A DNA stretch of 64,000 nucleotides from Effrenium voratum. Its lineage: Eukaryota > Sar > Dinophyceae > Suessiales > Symbiodiniaceae. A model generated the notes under the pieces. That model was not told the DNA's origin. It worked only from the letters and a program-made list of their open reading frames with translations, and did not search any database. Shown here piece by piece: positions 1-11,220 of this stretch; positions within the stretch are counted from its first letter, which is position 1, and each line of letters starts with the position of its first letter. The translations under genes were made by a program, and so were the position numbers. The stretch lies in the NCBI GenBank assembly GCA_963377175.1, contig CAUJNA010003787.1:20001-84000 (forward strand), written 5' to 3'.

Positions 1-256
1 TGCTGCTCCAGGCCTGGTGGGAAGGACTACCGGAGGCGGAAAGCTTACGTGAGTTCACCGAGTGGATGCGTCTTGGGAATAAAAGGACCTGAATGGGTGG
101 AGCCCTGTAAATGCGTCTTGTGCTGGCTGGTGTAGTTGGTTCTTGCCACCACTCAAAAGCTTGAACTTTCGCAACGTCAGGAGACTTGTTGTTTCTGATG
201 CTGTTTTGATCACTGGCGTGGCTTCGTTTGGAGAAGTATGTGTTGGATGCCATTCA

Positions 257-566
257 GTGCTCGGCTCTGATACAGAGGCGCAAAAATGCATCAGCCTGTT
301 GCAGAACGTCTATGACCTGAGCTCCAGGACACTCGCTGCCAAAACGCTACAGGGTTTTCTATTGTTGGGACGTCTTCTTTGTTGTCTTGCCAAGGGCGGC
401 AAAGGTCGATAGTGGATTTCGCGGTTTTGGGGCCACCTTTGCGAACCAGCATGAGCTCTTCAAGCGGAGAGCTCCAAGTGCCTCTGTGTTCAGGAACTCC
501 AACATCATGACAGAAGCACAGCTGGAGGAGATCTCATTTGCGCGTGTCCTGAAGAATATGGCTTAA
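257..566 (+). CDS. 3' end of an unrecognised upstream gene
   Basis: Two stretches look like the last exons of a gene entering from the left. The first (about 257-350) reads EAQKCISLLQNVYDLSSRTL and ends near a possible donor. The second (about 399-566) reads AKVDSGFRGFGATFANQHEL, continues through KRRAPSASVFRNSN and MTEAQLEEISFARVLKNMA, and stops at TAA 564-566. The second stretch has amphipathic, protein-like composition and an open frame of about 55 codons next to an AG acceptor. I do not recognise the family. It lies on the same strand as all the downstream genes. The border between the two exons is a guess. Confidence 0.4.
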
Positions 567-1054
567 CCTCCAAAGTGAGTGGTTTACCTTTTGGTTTTTG
601 TCAAAAGACTGAAGAGGGGCACCCCCAAGACAGACCGATTTCTTTTGCGAACTACTTGCGCCGCTGAATTTGCGCATGGGATCTTGCTTCACGTGTGGAG
701 GAGCTTTGGTTCGGCGTCCTGGGCTTTACTGTCCGCAAGCAGGACACAGTTTTGTGGCCAGCGGTAGTTATTGACTGATTTTTGGGCGCGTTTTGTCGCC
801 CAACTTCTTTGCGTGTTGCTAGAGGCACGCTTAGGCGTTTAAAGGAAATCGCGTCAGCACGCCACAAAAGGATTCCACAGAAACGTGGCACAAGACAAAA
901 AACCATGCCCATCATGCGTCAGTTTGCAGTTTGATACCGGCGCTTGGCCAATGCAAACCTGCCTGCGAACCCAAAAATGGCACATCCTACCAAGTCAAAC
1001 CCCTCCAGCCCAAAAAATGGAGCAGGACACAGTCAAATGAACACGGAATGGAGG

Positions 1055-1400
1055 AGTTCGAATTGGCTCCGAAAAGCACTCAAACCGGGGCGCCCAGTGT
1101 ATGAAACACTGCAAGCCCACGCAACGGACCCCCGGCACGGTCAGCACATGCGCCCATTGAGCCAGGGACAAGGAAAGCAGAGGCAATGAGTGAACGAAAG
1201 GGAAGGGAAAGGGCAAAGGCTCGGGAAAGGAAAGCATTCGAACTTGCCCTGAAAAGGGGGTGCCCGGATTGGGAGGGGCCAAGGTGGCAAGCAGGGGAAA
1301 CGAGTGAACGCAAGGGAGGGAACAAAGAAAAGGGAAATCCAACTCGCTCCCAAATGCGCTGAAAAACGGGCCGGTGTACGTAAAGCACTGAAAGCTCATC
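1055..1400. repeat. Degenerate tandem repeat, three partial copies
   Basis: A phrase of the form 'attcgaactcgctccgaaaa' followed by a GGGGCGCCC-like core recurs near 1057, 1229 and 1338. The purine-rich phrase 'gagtgaacg(a/c)aaggga' recurs at about 1188 and 1298. The copies are clearly related but have many substitutions and different spacing, so this is an old tandem array. Confidence 0.4.
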
Positions 1401-3395
1401 CACATGGATCCCTGTCACTGCAAGATTGCCACCCTGATGATGTTGCGGTGTTCTATGCGTTGTTTGAGTGTATTTGGGAGTGATTTCTTTTCCTTTTTCC
1501 TTGCTCCCTCGTTTGGTTCACCCCAAGCGGGAGACAAACAAAGACTTCCCACGGCACCGACCGATAGAGCACCCCGGACGGAGACTAGCCAGAGAGATCA
1601 CAACTGCTGCTGTGGCGTATGCTGCTCAAACCGTCTTCTTGGGATCTCTGCCACCCGCTTCTTTTTTGCAGGGGTCCGCCTTCTAGCATCCTCCTGCGGC
1701 TCTCGGGGGTTGCGGCAGGCGAGGCCCACTTTGCCAAGGTGCAAGAGTTGCCCTCTTTCCATGCGCGCGCCGCCTGGGCTCGGCACGTTGGCTTGGGAGC
1801 ATGCCCTGAATGCTCAGGCTCGATCTCGCCCAGGACGCTCGCACATCCTGCCGATTTTGAGCGGACCCCTGTTTGTCTCTGTCTCCGTACCGCGCGGCTC
1901 CGCATTTTCCTCTGGCACACTGCCAGGTTTGGCTTCCCTCCCCTCTCTTCGTCACATTGCTCCTTGATGTGGCCGCATGGCCGATCATCCGTCCACGCTC
2001 CGCGTTCTCGCCGAACTTTTTCACAGGGCAGTCCTCGAATTGTTTGGTCCCATGCTGGCCAACATTGCAAGCATATTATGTGTCTGCTCGTGCTTTTGCA
2101 GCAGTGGTGATTCTAAGGAATGGAGCCATTTGAGTGGGTGCGCTTTCCGGAGTGCCATCTCAAAGCAGTGTTTGCACATGAGTTTTGTGAGCCCAGTGTT
2201 GGGGAGTGGTGGCTGTTTCCCTTCTGTGCTTCTCAAACTGGGGAACCAGTGGTTTCGCTTTGGTGTCTCTTTGAAAACCAACCAACAACGGGTTCCCCAC
2301 AAACCGACACTTGAGGAGAGCGTGACGAGCATTTCGAACGAGCGCGGATCGCTGAGATGTCGAAGCCTTCCGTAGACTTTCCCATGGTTTGCTTCGCATT
2401 GCTTTCCCCTAGACCATCCGAAAAGGTTCCCATTCTTTGCAGGGCCTCCATTTCCCTTTTTGGAACCTCCAAAAGTGGCAGCTTCAGGAAAAAGGCGCCA
2501 GAAAACTGACGAAAACTGATCAACTTAAGGGGGAATCCCAGTGAACCCAAAGTTTGGGAAAGCGACTCCTTTCAGAACGAGTCGAACCCAATCTGATGCG
2601 AGCGTCCGAGGCCGGCGGGCGGGGCTGGCGCTGGTCCTGCGGGAGATGTCCTCAAAGGCTTAGCCGGGCAAGAGGTAGGTTCTCCGAAAAAAGAGAAGAA
2701 AGAGTGTGAACATCCCTCTTTTTTGGGGGTGGGCTGTTCTTGAATCAGGGAACCAAACAGAAGCCACATATTTTGGGTTCTCCCATTTGAAGACAGACCC
2801 AAAGAGTCCGTTGTAAGGAGATCGGGCAACTTCTAGCGATATCGCGACAGGGCATCACGATCTCGCCCATGAAGATTCCTTGCTTGGGGATTGCTTCGGG
2901 CTGGTGAATGACTGCAGTTCGCGGAATCCACCGCTTGGTGCGCGCCCTCACACCTGCAGGCAATGGCAGGCGTGGTGGCATACCTGCCGGGGCCTATGAG
3001 TGAGCTTTGCTGGCTTCTGCGTCTGCGAAACTGTCACGCCTTTTCAGGAGCCCAGTCGTAAGAGTTGTTTCAAGTTTTGAGAGCCCCAATCTTGAAGGTC
3101 CCAGATATAAGAGTTCACGACTTGTGAAAACCCTTTGGAACTTGCCTAAGGCATGCTTTGGGAGATTCTTGCAGTTCATTCCTTGCGGAGAACGCCATGC
3201 TTCAGGTCTCTTCCTCGATGCCTGAAGTGGATTTGCACTGAATTTGGCCAGTCCAGCTTGGGCATTTGGAAGGACTGCGCCTGGGTGTAGATTGCAAAAG
3301 ATGGTTCAAGTTTGTCTTATCTATACATGTAAAGGGGGTCTTGCAACATGGGGTTGCTTGCACAAGATGGGTGTAAAAATATTATACATTATATA

Positions 3396-3398
<3 letters not shown>

Positions 3399-3428
<30 letters not shown>
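3399..3428. repeat. (TA)n microsatellite
   Basis: About 15 uninterrupted TA dinucleotides. Similar TA tracts occur at 33424-33538, 56536-56569 and 62810-62834, mostly between exons. Confidence 0.9.
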
Positions 3429-3431
<3 letters not shown>

Positions 3432-3871
3432 GAGCGCCCAGAAAGCGGGGGTGGTGCAAAAAGCGCAGGACCCGCTGCAGAGCATGCTGAGCGGGCTGGG
3501 CTTCCAGCAAGGCCTGCTGCAGGCTGCCACCGCCGTTGCGGCGCAGGACGCCCAAATTAAAGGACTTTCCAGAGCCAAGACAGGAGCTCCAGGAAAATCT
3601 CATGGACACCAGCCAAACACCCACCCAAAAACAATGGATCTGTTTTAGGTTTCTTGTTCTTTTTGTCGGGATATTCGTTTGTGGTAGAAGTGGAAGACAA
3701 CGGAAGGCATTCACCAAATTGCCAGTAGAAATTGGGGACAGAATGACTATTGTCCGTCGCTCGCGTATACCACAGGCTCCAGACGTAGACACGTGACGCA
3801 TAAATGTTTGATTGTGCAGAACTCCCAAGAACACAGAACACTCATCGACTCCGGTGAAGCACTGGATGATA

Positions 3872-3947
3872 TGTATATGAATATAAATATATATATATAT
3901 ACACATATATATATATATGCGGATATATATATATATATATGTATATA
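3872..3947. repeat. Imperfect TA/TACA microsatellite
   Basis: Alternating TA runs broken by ACAC, GCGG and GTA units. It is self-complementary over most of its length and could form a hairpin. No coding potential is inferred. Confidence 0.85.
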
Positions 3948-4087
3948 TGGCAACCCCCCCTGGAATGCTCAGGTGTTCGTTCAAACATTGACACGGTTGC
4001 TGTAAACATGCACGCGAAATGCACTTCTCAGCTTCTAAAATGATGCTCAAAAATGCACTTTATTTTAGACCTAAGTTATAGCATCAG

Positions 4088-4358
4088 TACTTAATGCAAT
4101 TCAGGATGTGCTAGCACGTGCTAGCATATCCTGGATTGAAGATTGAAGATTGAAGTTTACCTGACAACTCTTGCTGAGATTCTTCAAGTCCATACTTGGG
4201 GGGAGCCATGATGTGCTACCACGTGCTAGCACATATCAGTTTGTCCTAAGTATGGATTTGAAGATTTTCGGAAAAGTGGTCTGAGAATCTTCAATCTTCA
4301 ATCTTCAATCCAGGATGTTCTAGCACGTGCTAGCACATCTTGGATTGCCCTAAGTACA
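4088..4358. repeat. Nested fold-back (palindrome of palindromes)
   Basis: The 18-base perfect palindrome TGCTAGCACGTGCTAGCA lies at 4109-4126, and near-copies are centred at about 4222 and 4327. Each copy sits in a longer near-palindrome, for example 4098-4137 and 4306-4347. The segments between them are also inverted copies of each other. GGATTGAAGATTGAAG at about 4133 pairs with CTTCAATCTTCAATCC at about 4297-4312, and TTCAAGTCCATACTT pairs with AAGTATGGATTTGAA. The whole block is therefore one large inverted repeat centred near 4222, with a smaller palindrome at its centre and at each end. Fragments of the same arms reappear to about 4440. I see no coding capacity and no clear target-site duplication. 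Confidence 0.8.
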
Positions 4359-4689
4359 CAATTGAAGAATCCAGAGTTGTCAAAGAACCTTCAATCCTCA
4401 ATCGTCAATCCAGGATGTCAAAGCAGATCTCGCACTGCCCAAGTATGGAATCTGAAAAGGCGGGCAAGCAGAGCACATTCCAAGAGTCAAATTCTGGATG
4501 TGCACCTCCTGCATTTTGCCCCCATAAGGGAACCATGTGTCTTGAACACTTTATAACTTTTTTGGGACTTGAGGGATGGCCAGGATGGACGATTCTCAAA
4601 GAACAAATCTGGACATCTTCAATCTTCAATGCGGGTGGGAAAAGCTTGAAGCGTCTAGAAACACTGTGAAGCTTTTTGGGGGCCAGGAT

Positions 4690-6540
4690 TGAGGATGTTC
4701 TAAAACGTTGTTTGTGGAATCGTGATTAGTTGGCCTTCGATCCAGGGCAACACGATCTGAGCGAATGCTGAAAACACCGTGTGTTACAGCATTTCATGCC
4801 AATAATATGATCTATGCTTGAAAACACTTGTCTGTTATTGGTTGGCTCAGTTCTTGCTTTGTTAAGACCGCATGGAGTAAGATAAGGACAATAACCCTCA
4901 TGAAATGTCCAGTTTTAATTGGCCATGACAATAGCTGTGTTCTCCAATCGATTTTTGAAACGCACAAGAAACTGCAACTGGTTCAAGTTGAATTTGGCTT
5001 GAACTCGAAATCATTATAACTTTGATGTTCTTCCTATACTTAAATTTCAATAGTTGTTCTTGACAGGGGTTGAATCGTATTAGACAAGTAACGCTCAACT
5101 AATATAGCTGCTTTGCAAGTTTGATTTAAATACACTTAGATAGAATGTATATGGAATTGTGTACAAGAAACGAACGAACATGTAGATGCAACTGCACAAG
5201 GACATGAAGCAATTTTGTGTTTGATTTGGATGTCAGTTGCTTCGCGTACTACTCTTGTGCTGAAAGTTGTGCTTTTTGAGCTGGGGCTGCCACAGCGCAC
5301 TTCGCAGAATCCAACGTGACTTTAAGTGCACTTCGCGTTCGCGCTGGTTAACCAGGAGCTCCTTTTGAAAGTCGAGCTTAACTTCTGCTTGGTTTGACTG
5401 TGCATGGAGTTGCGCGTCCTGTCAGCTCTGTTCAGAGTCCCCCTGGCCCAGTCTGGCCAAAAACTTGAGTTCTGGACGAAACCTGAGTATTTCAAGAAGG
5501 GGTAGCCCTTTTTTTTTCTGCGACATAGCTACATACACGCACCTGCTGCTTACGTAAGGGGAGTCAGGTCATTCTAGATGGATGTTACCAGAAGTGGGTG
5601 CTTTTTGCAATGTTGGCAGACTTGGCAGACTTGCCCAGATGATTCATTGAGACTTTGCCACCCATATGAATAGTGTTTGCTTCTTCTTTCTGACACGTGT
5701 GTGTGTGGCATTCCTCCTCTTGATCCTTTGCTCAATCATTTCATATATTTTCTGCTCAGAAGCTTAGTCTATGTCAACGCAAGTTCATTTGAACATAGCA
5801 TCAGAAGCAAAGTTAGGTGCAGTGTAAAGACGATTTTAGGTAAAGCGTCATAGGTGCTACCCAGGGTCTAAACCGTTCTCTCTCATACATACATACCTGA
5901 AGTTTCCAAGATGTCAGTCAGAAATAAAGCATCTGCTTCCAACTAGAAATCGTGATGTTCTTGAATTTGATGTTAAAATGTTTCCATGCTAGTTTTGCTT
6001 TGAAATAGTCTTCATCACTAATGTTATCCTCGCTCAACTGACTGTAACGCATCTCTGTGAGGTACCGGTGCAAGGGTATCAAACATAAAGCAAACAGTAC
6101 GTCCTCTGCTTCGTCTACGCATCTTCGATTTCTCATATCAACTGATGCGCAAATCCTCTTCGTCTGTCAACTTACAGACCCAAACATCTGTGCCGCATCC
6201 TCCATCTCTCGTCTCAACCCATCTTCAAATCCCCTTCGTCTCTGGGCTCGCAAACCTTGGCCAATACCAAAACATTCTCACGTCTTATTTGCCGTGACCA
6301 ATGCCACGCTATGTGCTAAAACCAGCTCATCTCCCTTAATGAGATATGTTCTGCACAAAAACCTGCCAAGAAGCATGTACAACCGTGTTTTCAATATTCA
6401 AAGGTTGGTGTGGATTTGTTTAAGTCATTTTGTGAAGAAATAATTGTCCAATGACCATATGCTGAACTATCAACTCTATTTACCGCGCACAAGTTCAAAG
6501 GATAATAAGGTGCAGACCCAAACAGAAATGACTGAAAGCA
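4690..6540. other. AT-rich insert-like patch
   Basis: Base composition changes visibly to AT-rich compared with the GC-rich DNA on both sides. The patch lacks the GGGAAACC-type repeat seen in introns elsewhere. It contains a broken DNA polymerase relic on the minus strand (5655-6055). The remainder shows only short open frames that I cannot assign. It could be a decayed foreign insertion; its edges are not marked by obvious repeats. Confidence 0.45.
5655..6055 (-). pseudogene. Relic of protein-primed family B DNA polymerase
   Basis: Reading the minus strand downward from about 6055, pieces of a DNA_pol_B_2-type polymerase appear in the expected order but in different frames. First comes LSEDNISDEDYFKAK with LAWKHFNIK. 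After a frameshift comes LEADALFLTDILETS, which corresponds to the 'YLKTDVLLLADVFE' region of the family. Next is YTAPNFASDAMFK (about 5832-5794), then SEQKIYEMIEQRIKRRN (about 5760-5710), where functional members have a glycine-rich turn, and finally ANTIHMGG (about 5680-5660). In-frame stops and at least three frame changes show that it is dead. The catalytic aspartate motifs downstream were not found. Such polymerases belong to Polinton/Maverick elements, related viruses and linear plasmids. The fragment is too short to choose between them. Confidence 0.7.
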
Positions 6541-6564
6541 GTCGCTTTAAAGCGCTTTAAAACG

Positions 6565-6658
6565 TTCTTGTTCTTGAATTTTGAACTCATGAGCTACCTG
6601 GATGAAAGCGCTTTGAAGCGTCTTGGGGACCCATACTGGGTTCAAGATTCAAGAACAA
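6565..6658. repeat. Second fold-back element
   Basis: TTGTTCTTGAATTTTGAAC (6568-6586) is the inverted copy of GTTCAAGATTCAAGAACAA (6640-6658), with one mismatch over 19 bases. The loop of about 53 bases contains AAAGCGCTTTGAAGCG, which echoes CTTTAAAGCGCTTTAAA just upstream (about 6545-6562). It is similar in style to the fold-back at 4088-4358 but has different sequence. Confidence 0.7.
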
Positions 6659-6780
6659 CAGTCCTGAGAATCTTGACAGTCACAGTCAAATGTGCAAATG
6701 CGGGCACGGTTTAATGCTCAAATGTGGGGTGCCTGAAAAAGTACTGTACATTCTCTTGGGGCGTGTGTGTTTTTTGGGGC

Positions 6781-6812
6781 TGGGGGGGGGGGGGGCGGGG
6801 GGGGGGGGGGTG
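6781..6812. repeat. Poly-G tract
   Basis: Two long G runs broken by a single C. The exact length is unreliable because such tracts are difficult to sequence. Confidence 0.85.
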
Positions 6813-6867
6813 GGCGCATAAAAATATGTGCACATGTACGTACACACTATTGTGACACTTGTATGCG

Positions 6868-6900
<33 letters not shown>

Positions 6901-6929
6901 TGCTTTATCATATGTATATTTGTACGACT

Positions 6930-7372
6930 ACACACACATACAAACACACATACATGCATACATAAATGCATGCATGAACCCCCACACACACACATACCGA
7001 CCTACCTACATACATACATACATGCATGCATGCATGCATGCATGCATACATACATACACACGCATACCTATACACTTACACTCATACGCACACATACGCA
7101 TGCACAGATACTTCACTACATACATAACAGGCATACCGTACAGAACATACGTACCATACATGACATACGTAACATTCATGCCACACAAAGAACATGGATG
7201 ACATACATCATATACACAACGTACATACCGTACGTAACATACATAACATACATGACATACATAACATACATGACATACATAACATACATGACATACATAA
7301 CATACATAACATACATAGCATACATAGAATACATGACATACATCACACAGATATCATATATATATATATACA
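6930..7372. repeat. CATA/CATG-type satellite with higher-order unit
   Basis: A long array of CATA, CATG and CACA tetramers. From about 7195 to 7345 it takes on a higher-order period, in which ACATACATAACATACATGAC-like units alternate, and it ends in a TA run at 7358-7372. The Tyr/Ile/Thr/Met-rich open frames across it on both strands come from the repeat and are not genes. Confidence 0.85.
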
Positions 7373-7389
7373 TAGCGCGCCTGAGTTCT

Positions 7390-9030
7390 GCCCTACAGCT
7401 GGATGTGGGGTTTGCAGGATGTCATGAAGCCCTTTGTTGTGCTGAAGATGTGTGGTAGCCGTGGAGCACTCGTGTCACCGAGGACATGCGTTTGGACAGC
7501 TTGCAGTGACCGTGTGTTGGTCCTCGCGCCTTGCGGTTCTTGAGAGAGCACAGGACGGTGCCTGCAGAAGGCGCTCTGCGAGTTCCATTGGTGTCGCCAA
7601 AGGCTGGATGCGACAAGCCAAGCCAATGCAGCGCGTAGCATGAGACGGGGTCAGTTGATGCTTGCGGGTTGGTGCAAAAGCAATCAGTACCACACGTGCG
7701 GCTATTTTTTCAAAAGGAGCTGCTCTTGTACTGATTGTCACGTGGTTTGTCCTCAAAAGCTGGCTTCCCAATTTTTGAAACGATGGGCACAGCTTTGCCC
7801 CCGCATGGCCCTTTCGAACTGGTGCCCTGTACGGTGAGGCCGTCGGTTCTCTTCAGAGACCAGATGGGTGCCTGCGAACAAGAAGCGCAGCTGCAAAAAC
7901 GCGCATGCGGCCTTGACATGCGTGGCTTTCGAAATTGGGGATCTCCCCAAGTTTCGCTCAATTCCTGGTTTCCGAGAAGACTGCTGTCTTACATTGGCAG
8001 GCTCAGGGATCTCTCGAGTTTCGGCTCAAGAATGTTTGAGGGCAGCTTCTTTGGGTATGCCAACTGCCGGCTGAGCGCAGGCTCAGAGCCGAAGAGCAGT
8101 CTCCAGCAGGTCCTACTGAGAGCACACGAGGGGATCATGAATAGGATGGACGCCGGGGCTGTGCGGTAGCTGCAAAGCGCATGGCTATGAGTTTGCATGG
8201 GGGACCCTTTTCAACATGGCTGGTGGTGATCTCAAGTTGTCACTTGATACATATCTCGGCTTGCAGGTTCATGAATCTTCGAGGCGAAAGAGCGCCGTTG
8301 TCGCATTGTGGGCCTTGGGGAAACGGGCAGAAGGGCCTTGGACGAGAGAGTTGCAGAGGTGAAACTCGACGCGGAAGTCACAAGCTTACGCGTTGGTAGC
8401 TTGCGAGCAGGTCGAAGCCGCTAATCATGGCAGCAGAACAAAAGGATGAGTGAGGGGCTGAGAGTGAGGAGAGAATTGAGACCCGGGGAGTTAGTTGTGG
8501 TTTTAGCCAGCTAAGGCATGAGGAAAGCATCCGAGTATGTTGCAGGCAAAGCTTTGCCCACTCGTCAGTGAAACGCGCTGTCCCTCGGGAGTCTTGCTGC
8601 TTGCTTTGTATTCAAAATACGCCAACAGGTTCCGACCGCAAAATCAGCAAGAGAAGGAGGCGTCCGGCAAGATCTGCATTCAGCTCAACGAAGATGGGAC
8701 CTCAGTGTGACCCACTGCACAGCTTGCCGATGCAACTGCGCATGTCCGTGTCAGCCAGCCTGTGACTTGTCCCTCTTTTGCCTTCGCCGCCTTGACTCTA
8801 AGCCATTCCAGAAAGACAAGACACATGGCTCATGGATCAAGGCGTGAGACATGAGACTGGTTGCACTTCTTTAGTTGTTTTTCTTCCCGTGAGTTTCAAG
8901 CAACATGAGCTCCAAACGACAAGAACTCAGCTTCTCGCGGTGCAAGGCCAGGCTGGTTAGGCTGGTTGATTGGCTCATGTCTTGGACGAGATGGGCGCCT
9001 GACGTGGATGCCCCGGGCACCCGGGCCGGT
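7390..9030. other. Spacer before the PPR gene
   Basis: No exon can be assigned with confidence. A stretch near 8085-8169 (EPKSSLQQVLLRAHEGIM, then a stop) has protein-like composition but no recognisable motif. It could be a fragment of an exon or gene. The rest shows only short frames on both strands. Confidence 0.35.
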
Positions 9031-9039
9031 GCCCTCGAG

Positions 9040-11189
9040 GTCCCGGTGGAAGGCGGCGCCGCAGACCGCGGCCGCGCGGAGCAGCCGATGGCGGGACGCG
9101 CTGCACATCATCGCCTCGCTGAAGGTTCACGGCCTGCAGACCGAGGATCGATCCTCCGCCCTGTCGCCCTGTCGCCCTGTCGCCCTGTCGCCCTTTCGGT
9201 CGAGGTCTCTCTTTCTGCAACGCAAACGAATCAAGCAAGCGCGCAAGAACAAGGAACCGCATGAGCAAACAGCAAGCACAATGCACGCAGTGATGAATGA
9301 CCACTTGAGGTACTGGCAATACTCTCGTGCTTGCGGGAAGAAAACACATGTGCAGCCCATTTCAATTGAGGTTTTGCCGCGGCCTCACTTGGTGCAGGGC
9401 AGTTGAATTTTGATTATCCTGGACAAATACAACTGGACTTCCCAGAGCCGATTCTGATTGCACCGCAGAGCCGACTATACTGGCGCAAGTTGTTTTATTT
9501 GAATAAAGAAATAACATGTTTGATCCCCATGATAGACATGGCTTGCCTTTGGCAAGCAGTTTTGACGAAAAACAAAAACTCAAGACACCTTCAAGGTTGT
9601 GGATCTCCCCCTCTCCCTCCACATCCTTCCTTATATTCCTCATTAATCATCAACGGCGACTCCGAACCACCCTGAATCCCTCCCTGAGGGCGCTGCTGGG
9701 ACGCTGAGTGCTTTGGCGCGGGGCGCCCGCTGGCGGGCGGTGCTGCGGCGCTTTGCATCCGACGAGCTGTCGCAGTCGGGGCTCAGCGAGGCGCCGAAGG
9801 CGGCGAAGGCTGGCGGCTGGCGGGTCTCGCTGCAAGTGCTGCGCCGCATTCAGGCCGATCCAATTGCCCCAGGTTCGTCGGATGTTCGAAAGTGTTCGTT
9901 TTATTTCTCGGTGAGTTTACAGGACAAGCAAACCCAAGAATTGGAAAGCAATTTGCAAAAGCAGCATGCTGGCGTCCAGGCCCAACAGGGTGCGTCATTC
10001 TTCGAGGGGCGCCTTTTCTTCAGATTGGTTTACAAGCAAAAGCAGGAGCACCAAATCCACACAGGTGACGGATTTATAGACACCCAAAAAGGTTGAATGG
10101 ATTGCTTGCCTTATGTAGTTTTTTTTTTTTGGTTTTGTCTTACGGCTGACAGTTCCTAGTAGCACACGCTTGTACATGTCGTCTTTGCATGAGAAAGTGT
10201 GGGGAGAGGCCCTCACTGCCTCAGGAATGTGGCCTGCGACTTCCGGTGGAAAGCTTCAATGCTGCTTCCAGCTGCTGTGGAAAGGCCTGGAGGTGGTCCC
10301 TGCAGTGTTTCAGGGAAACCACAGTCACCAGCATCCAGGTGAGTCTAATCTCCTACAACACAGCGATGACTACCTCAGGAGAGGCATTACGCTGGCACCG
10401 CAGTCTGGCTTTGCTTGACGATTTGGTGCAGGAGGACCTAGTTCCAGACAGCTTCAGCCTGAACACAGTGGCGGCAGCATGTGAGACGCGCTGGGAGCGG
10501 TCGCTTGCTGCCGGCTGCTGGGAGTTCGGTGCGGGAGCGTTGGACGTGATCGGGTGGAACGCGGTGGTCAGCGCCTGCGGCTGCGGCTCCGAGTGGCGCC
10601 TGGGCCTGGCGGCGTTGGCGCGGCTGCCGGCGCTGGGTGTGCGCGCGTCCAAGGTGTCCGTGGCGGCGGCCGCCACCGCGTGCGAGCGCGCGGGTTTGTG
10701 GCGCCCGCCGCTGGAGCTGCTCTTTGGGCCGACGAGCTGGGCCCGCAGCCCGGTGCTGCAGGGGGCCCTGCTGGACGCTTTGGAGCCGTGGGGCCTGTGG
10801 CGAGAGGCCACTCAGGTGGTGGAGCTGAGCCGAAAGGAGTGGAAGGTGGATGCTATGGCAGCTTCGGCCATGGTGTCTGCTTGCAGCAAAGGAGATTGGA
10901 GGAAGGCGCTCTTCCTCGCAGCTGAGTTCAGCTCCCTGATGAGCACAGCCGCCTGGAATGCTTGCATTCGCGCGTGCGCAGGCCGAGTGAGGGCAGAAGA
11001 TTTGTTTGCTTGGATGCGATCGTCCAGGTTTGAGCCGGATATGCTTTCCTATGCCGCAGTGGATGTGACGCTGGAGTTCGAGCCACGGCCTGTTTGGTTG
11101 ATTTCTGAAGCGAGATCGCAGGCTATCAGCGTACTGTCCCGAATGAGCAAGCTGCGTGCCAAAACGCGGCTCGCAGACTTTGCCGAAAG
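9040..11189 (+). CDS. Pentatricopeptide repeat (PPR) protein
   Basis: Three exon blocks encode helical repeats of the dinoflagellate PPR style, in which a conserved Asn/Ala-Cys helix is followed by a Trp-Arg-Ala-Leu helix. Block 1 (about 9040-9135) contains SRWRDALHIIASLKVHGLQT. Block 2 (about 9687-9872) has ALARGARWRAVLRRFASDE and GGWRVSLQVLRRIQADPIAP and ends at a GT donor. Block 3 (about 10225-11189) contains SYNTAMTTSGEALRWHRSLA, WNAVVSACGCGSEWRLGLAA, AMVSACSKGDWRKALFLAAE and AAWNACIRACAGRVRAEDLF, roughly six repeats. PPR proteins bind single-stranded RNA, usually in plastids or mitochondria. The start codon was not found; upstream exons are probably missing. The last exon ends in a GT donor that joins in phase to the kinesin sequence, so the true 3' end of this gene is uncertain. 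Confidence 0.75.
9157..9197. repeat. 8-bp tandem repeat (GTCGCCCT)n
   Basis: About five consecutive, nearly perfect copies of the 8-mer directly after the first PPR exon block, probably in the intron. Confidence 0.8.
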
Positions 11190-11220
11190 GTAACCCACAA
11201 CGCATGTTTTTATTCCACAG

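Larger units (their letters stand above)
567..4087. other. Gene-poor spacer
   Basis: I see no exon here with both coding-like composition and plausible splice borders. The stretch holds degenerate 110-135 bp repeats around 1055-1400, two TA-rich microsatellites (3399-3428 and 3872-3947) and two weak copies of the dispersed AAAGGGAAACC-type repeat (about 2205-2310 and 2682-2775). Open frames of 60-220 codons occur on both strands, but they overlap each other and run through simple repeats. Confidence 0.5.

Noticed and set aside
6767..7458. Tyr/Ile/Thr/His-rich ORFs up to 199 codons
   Set aside because: They are produced by the CATA satellite and differ only by frame.
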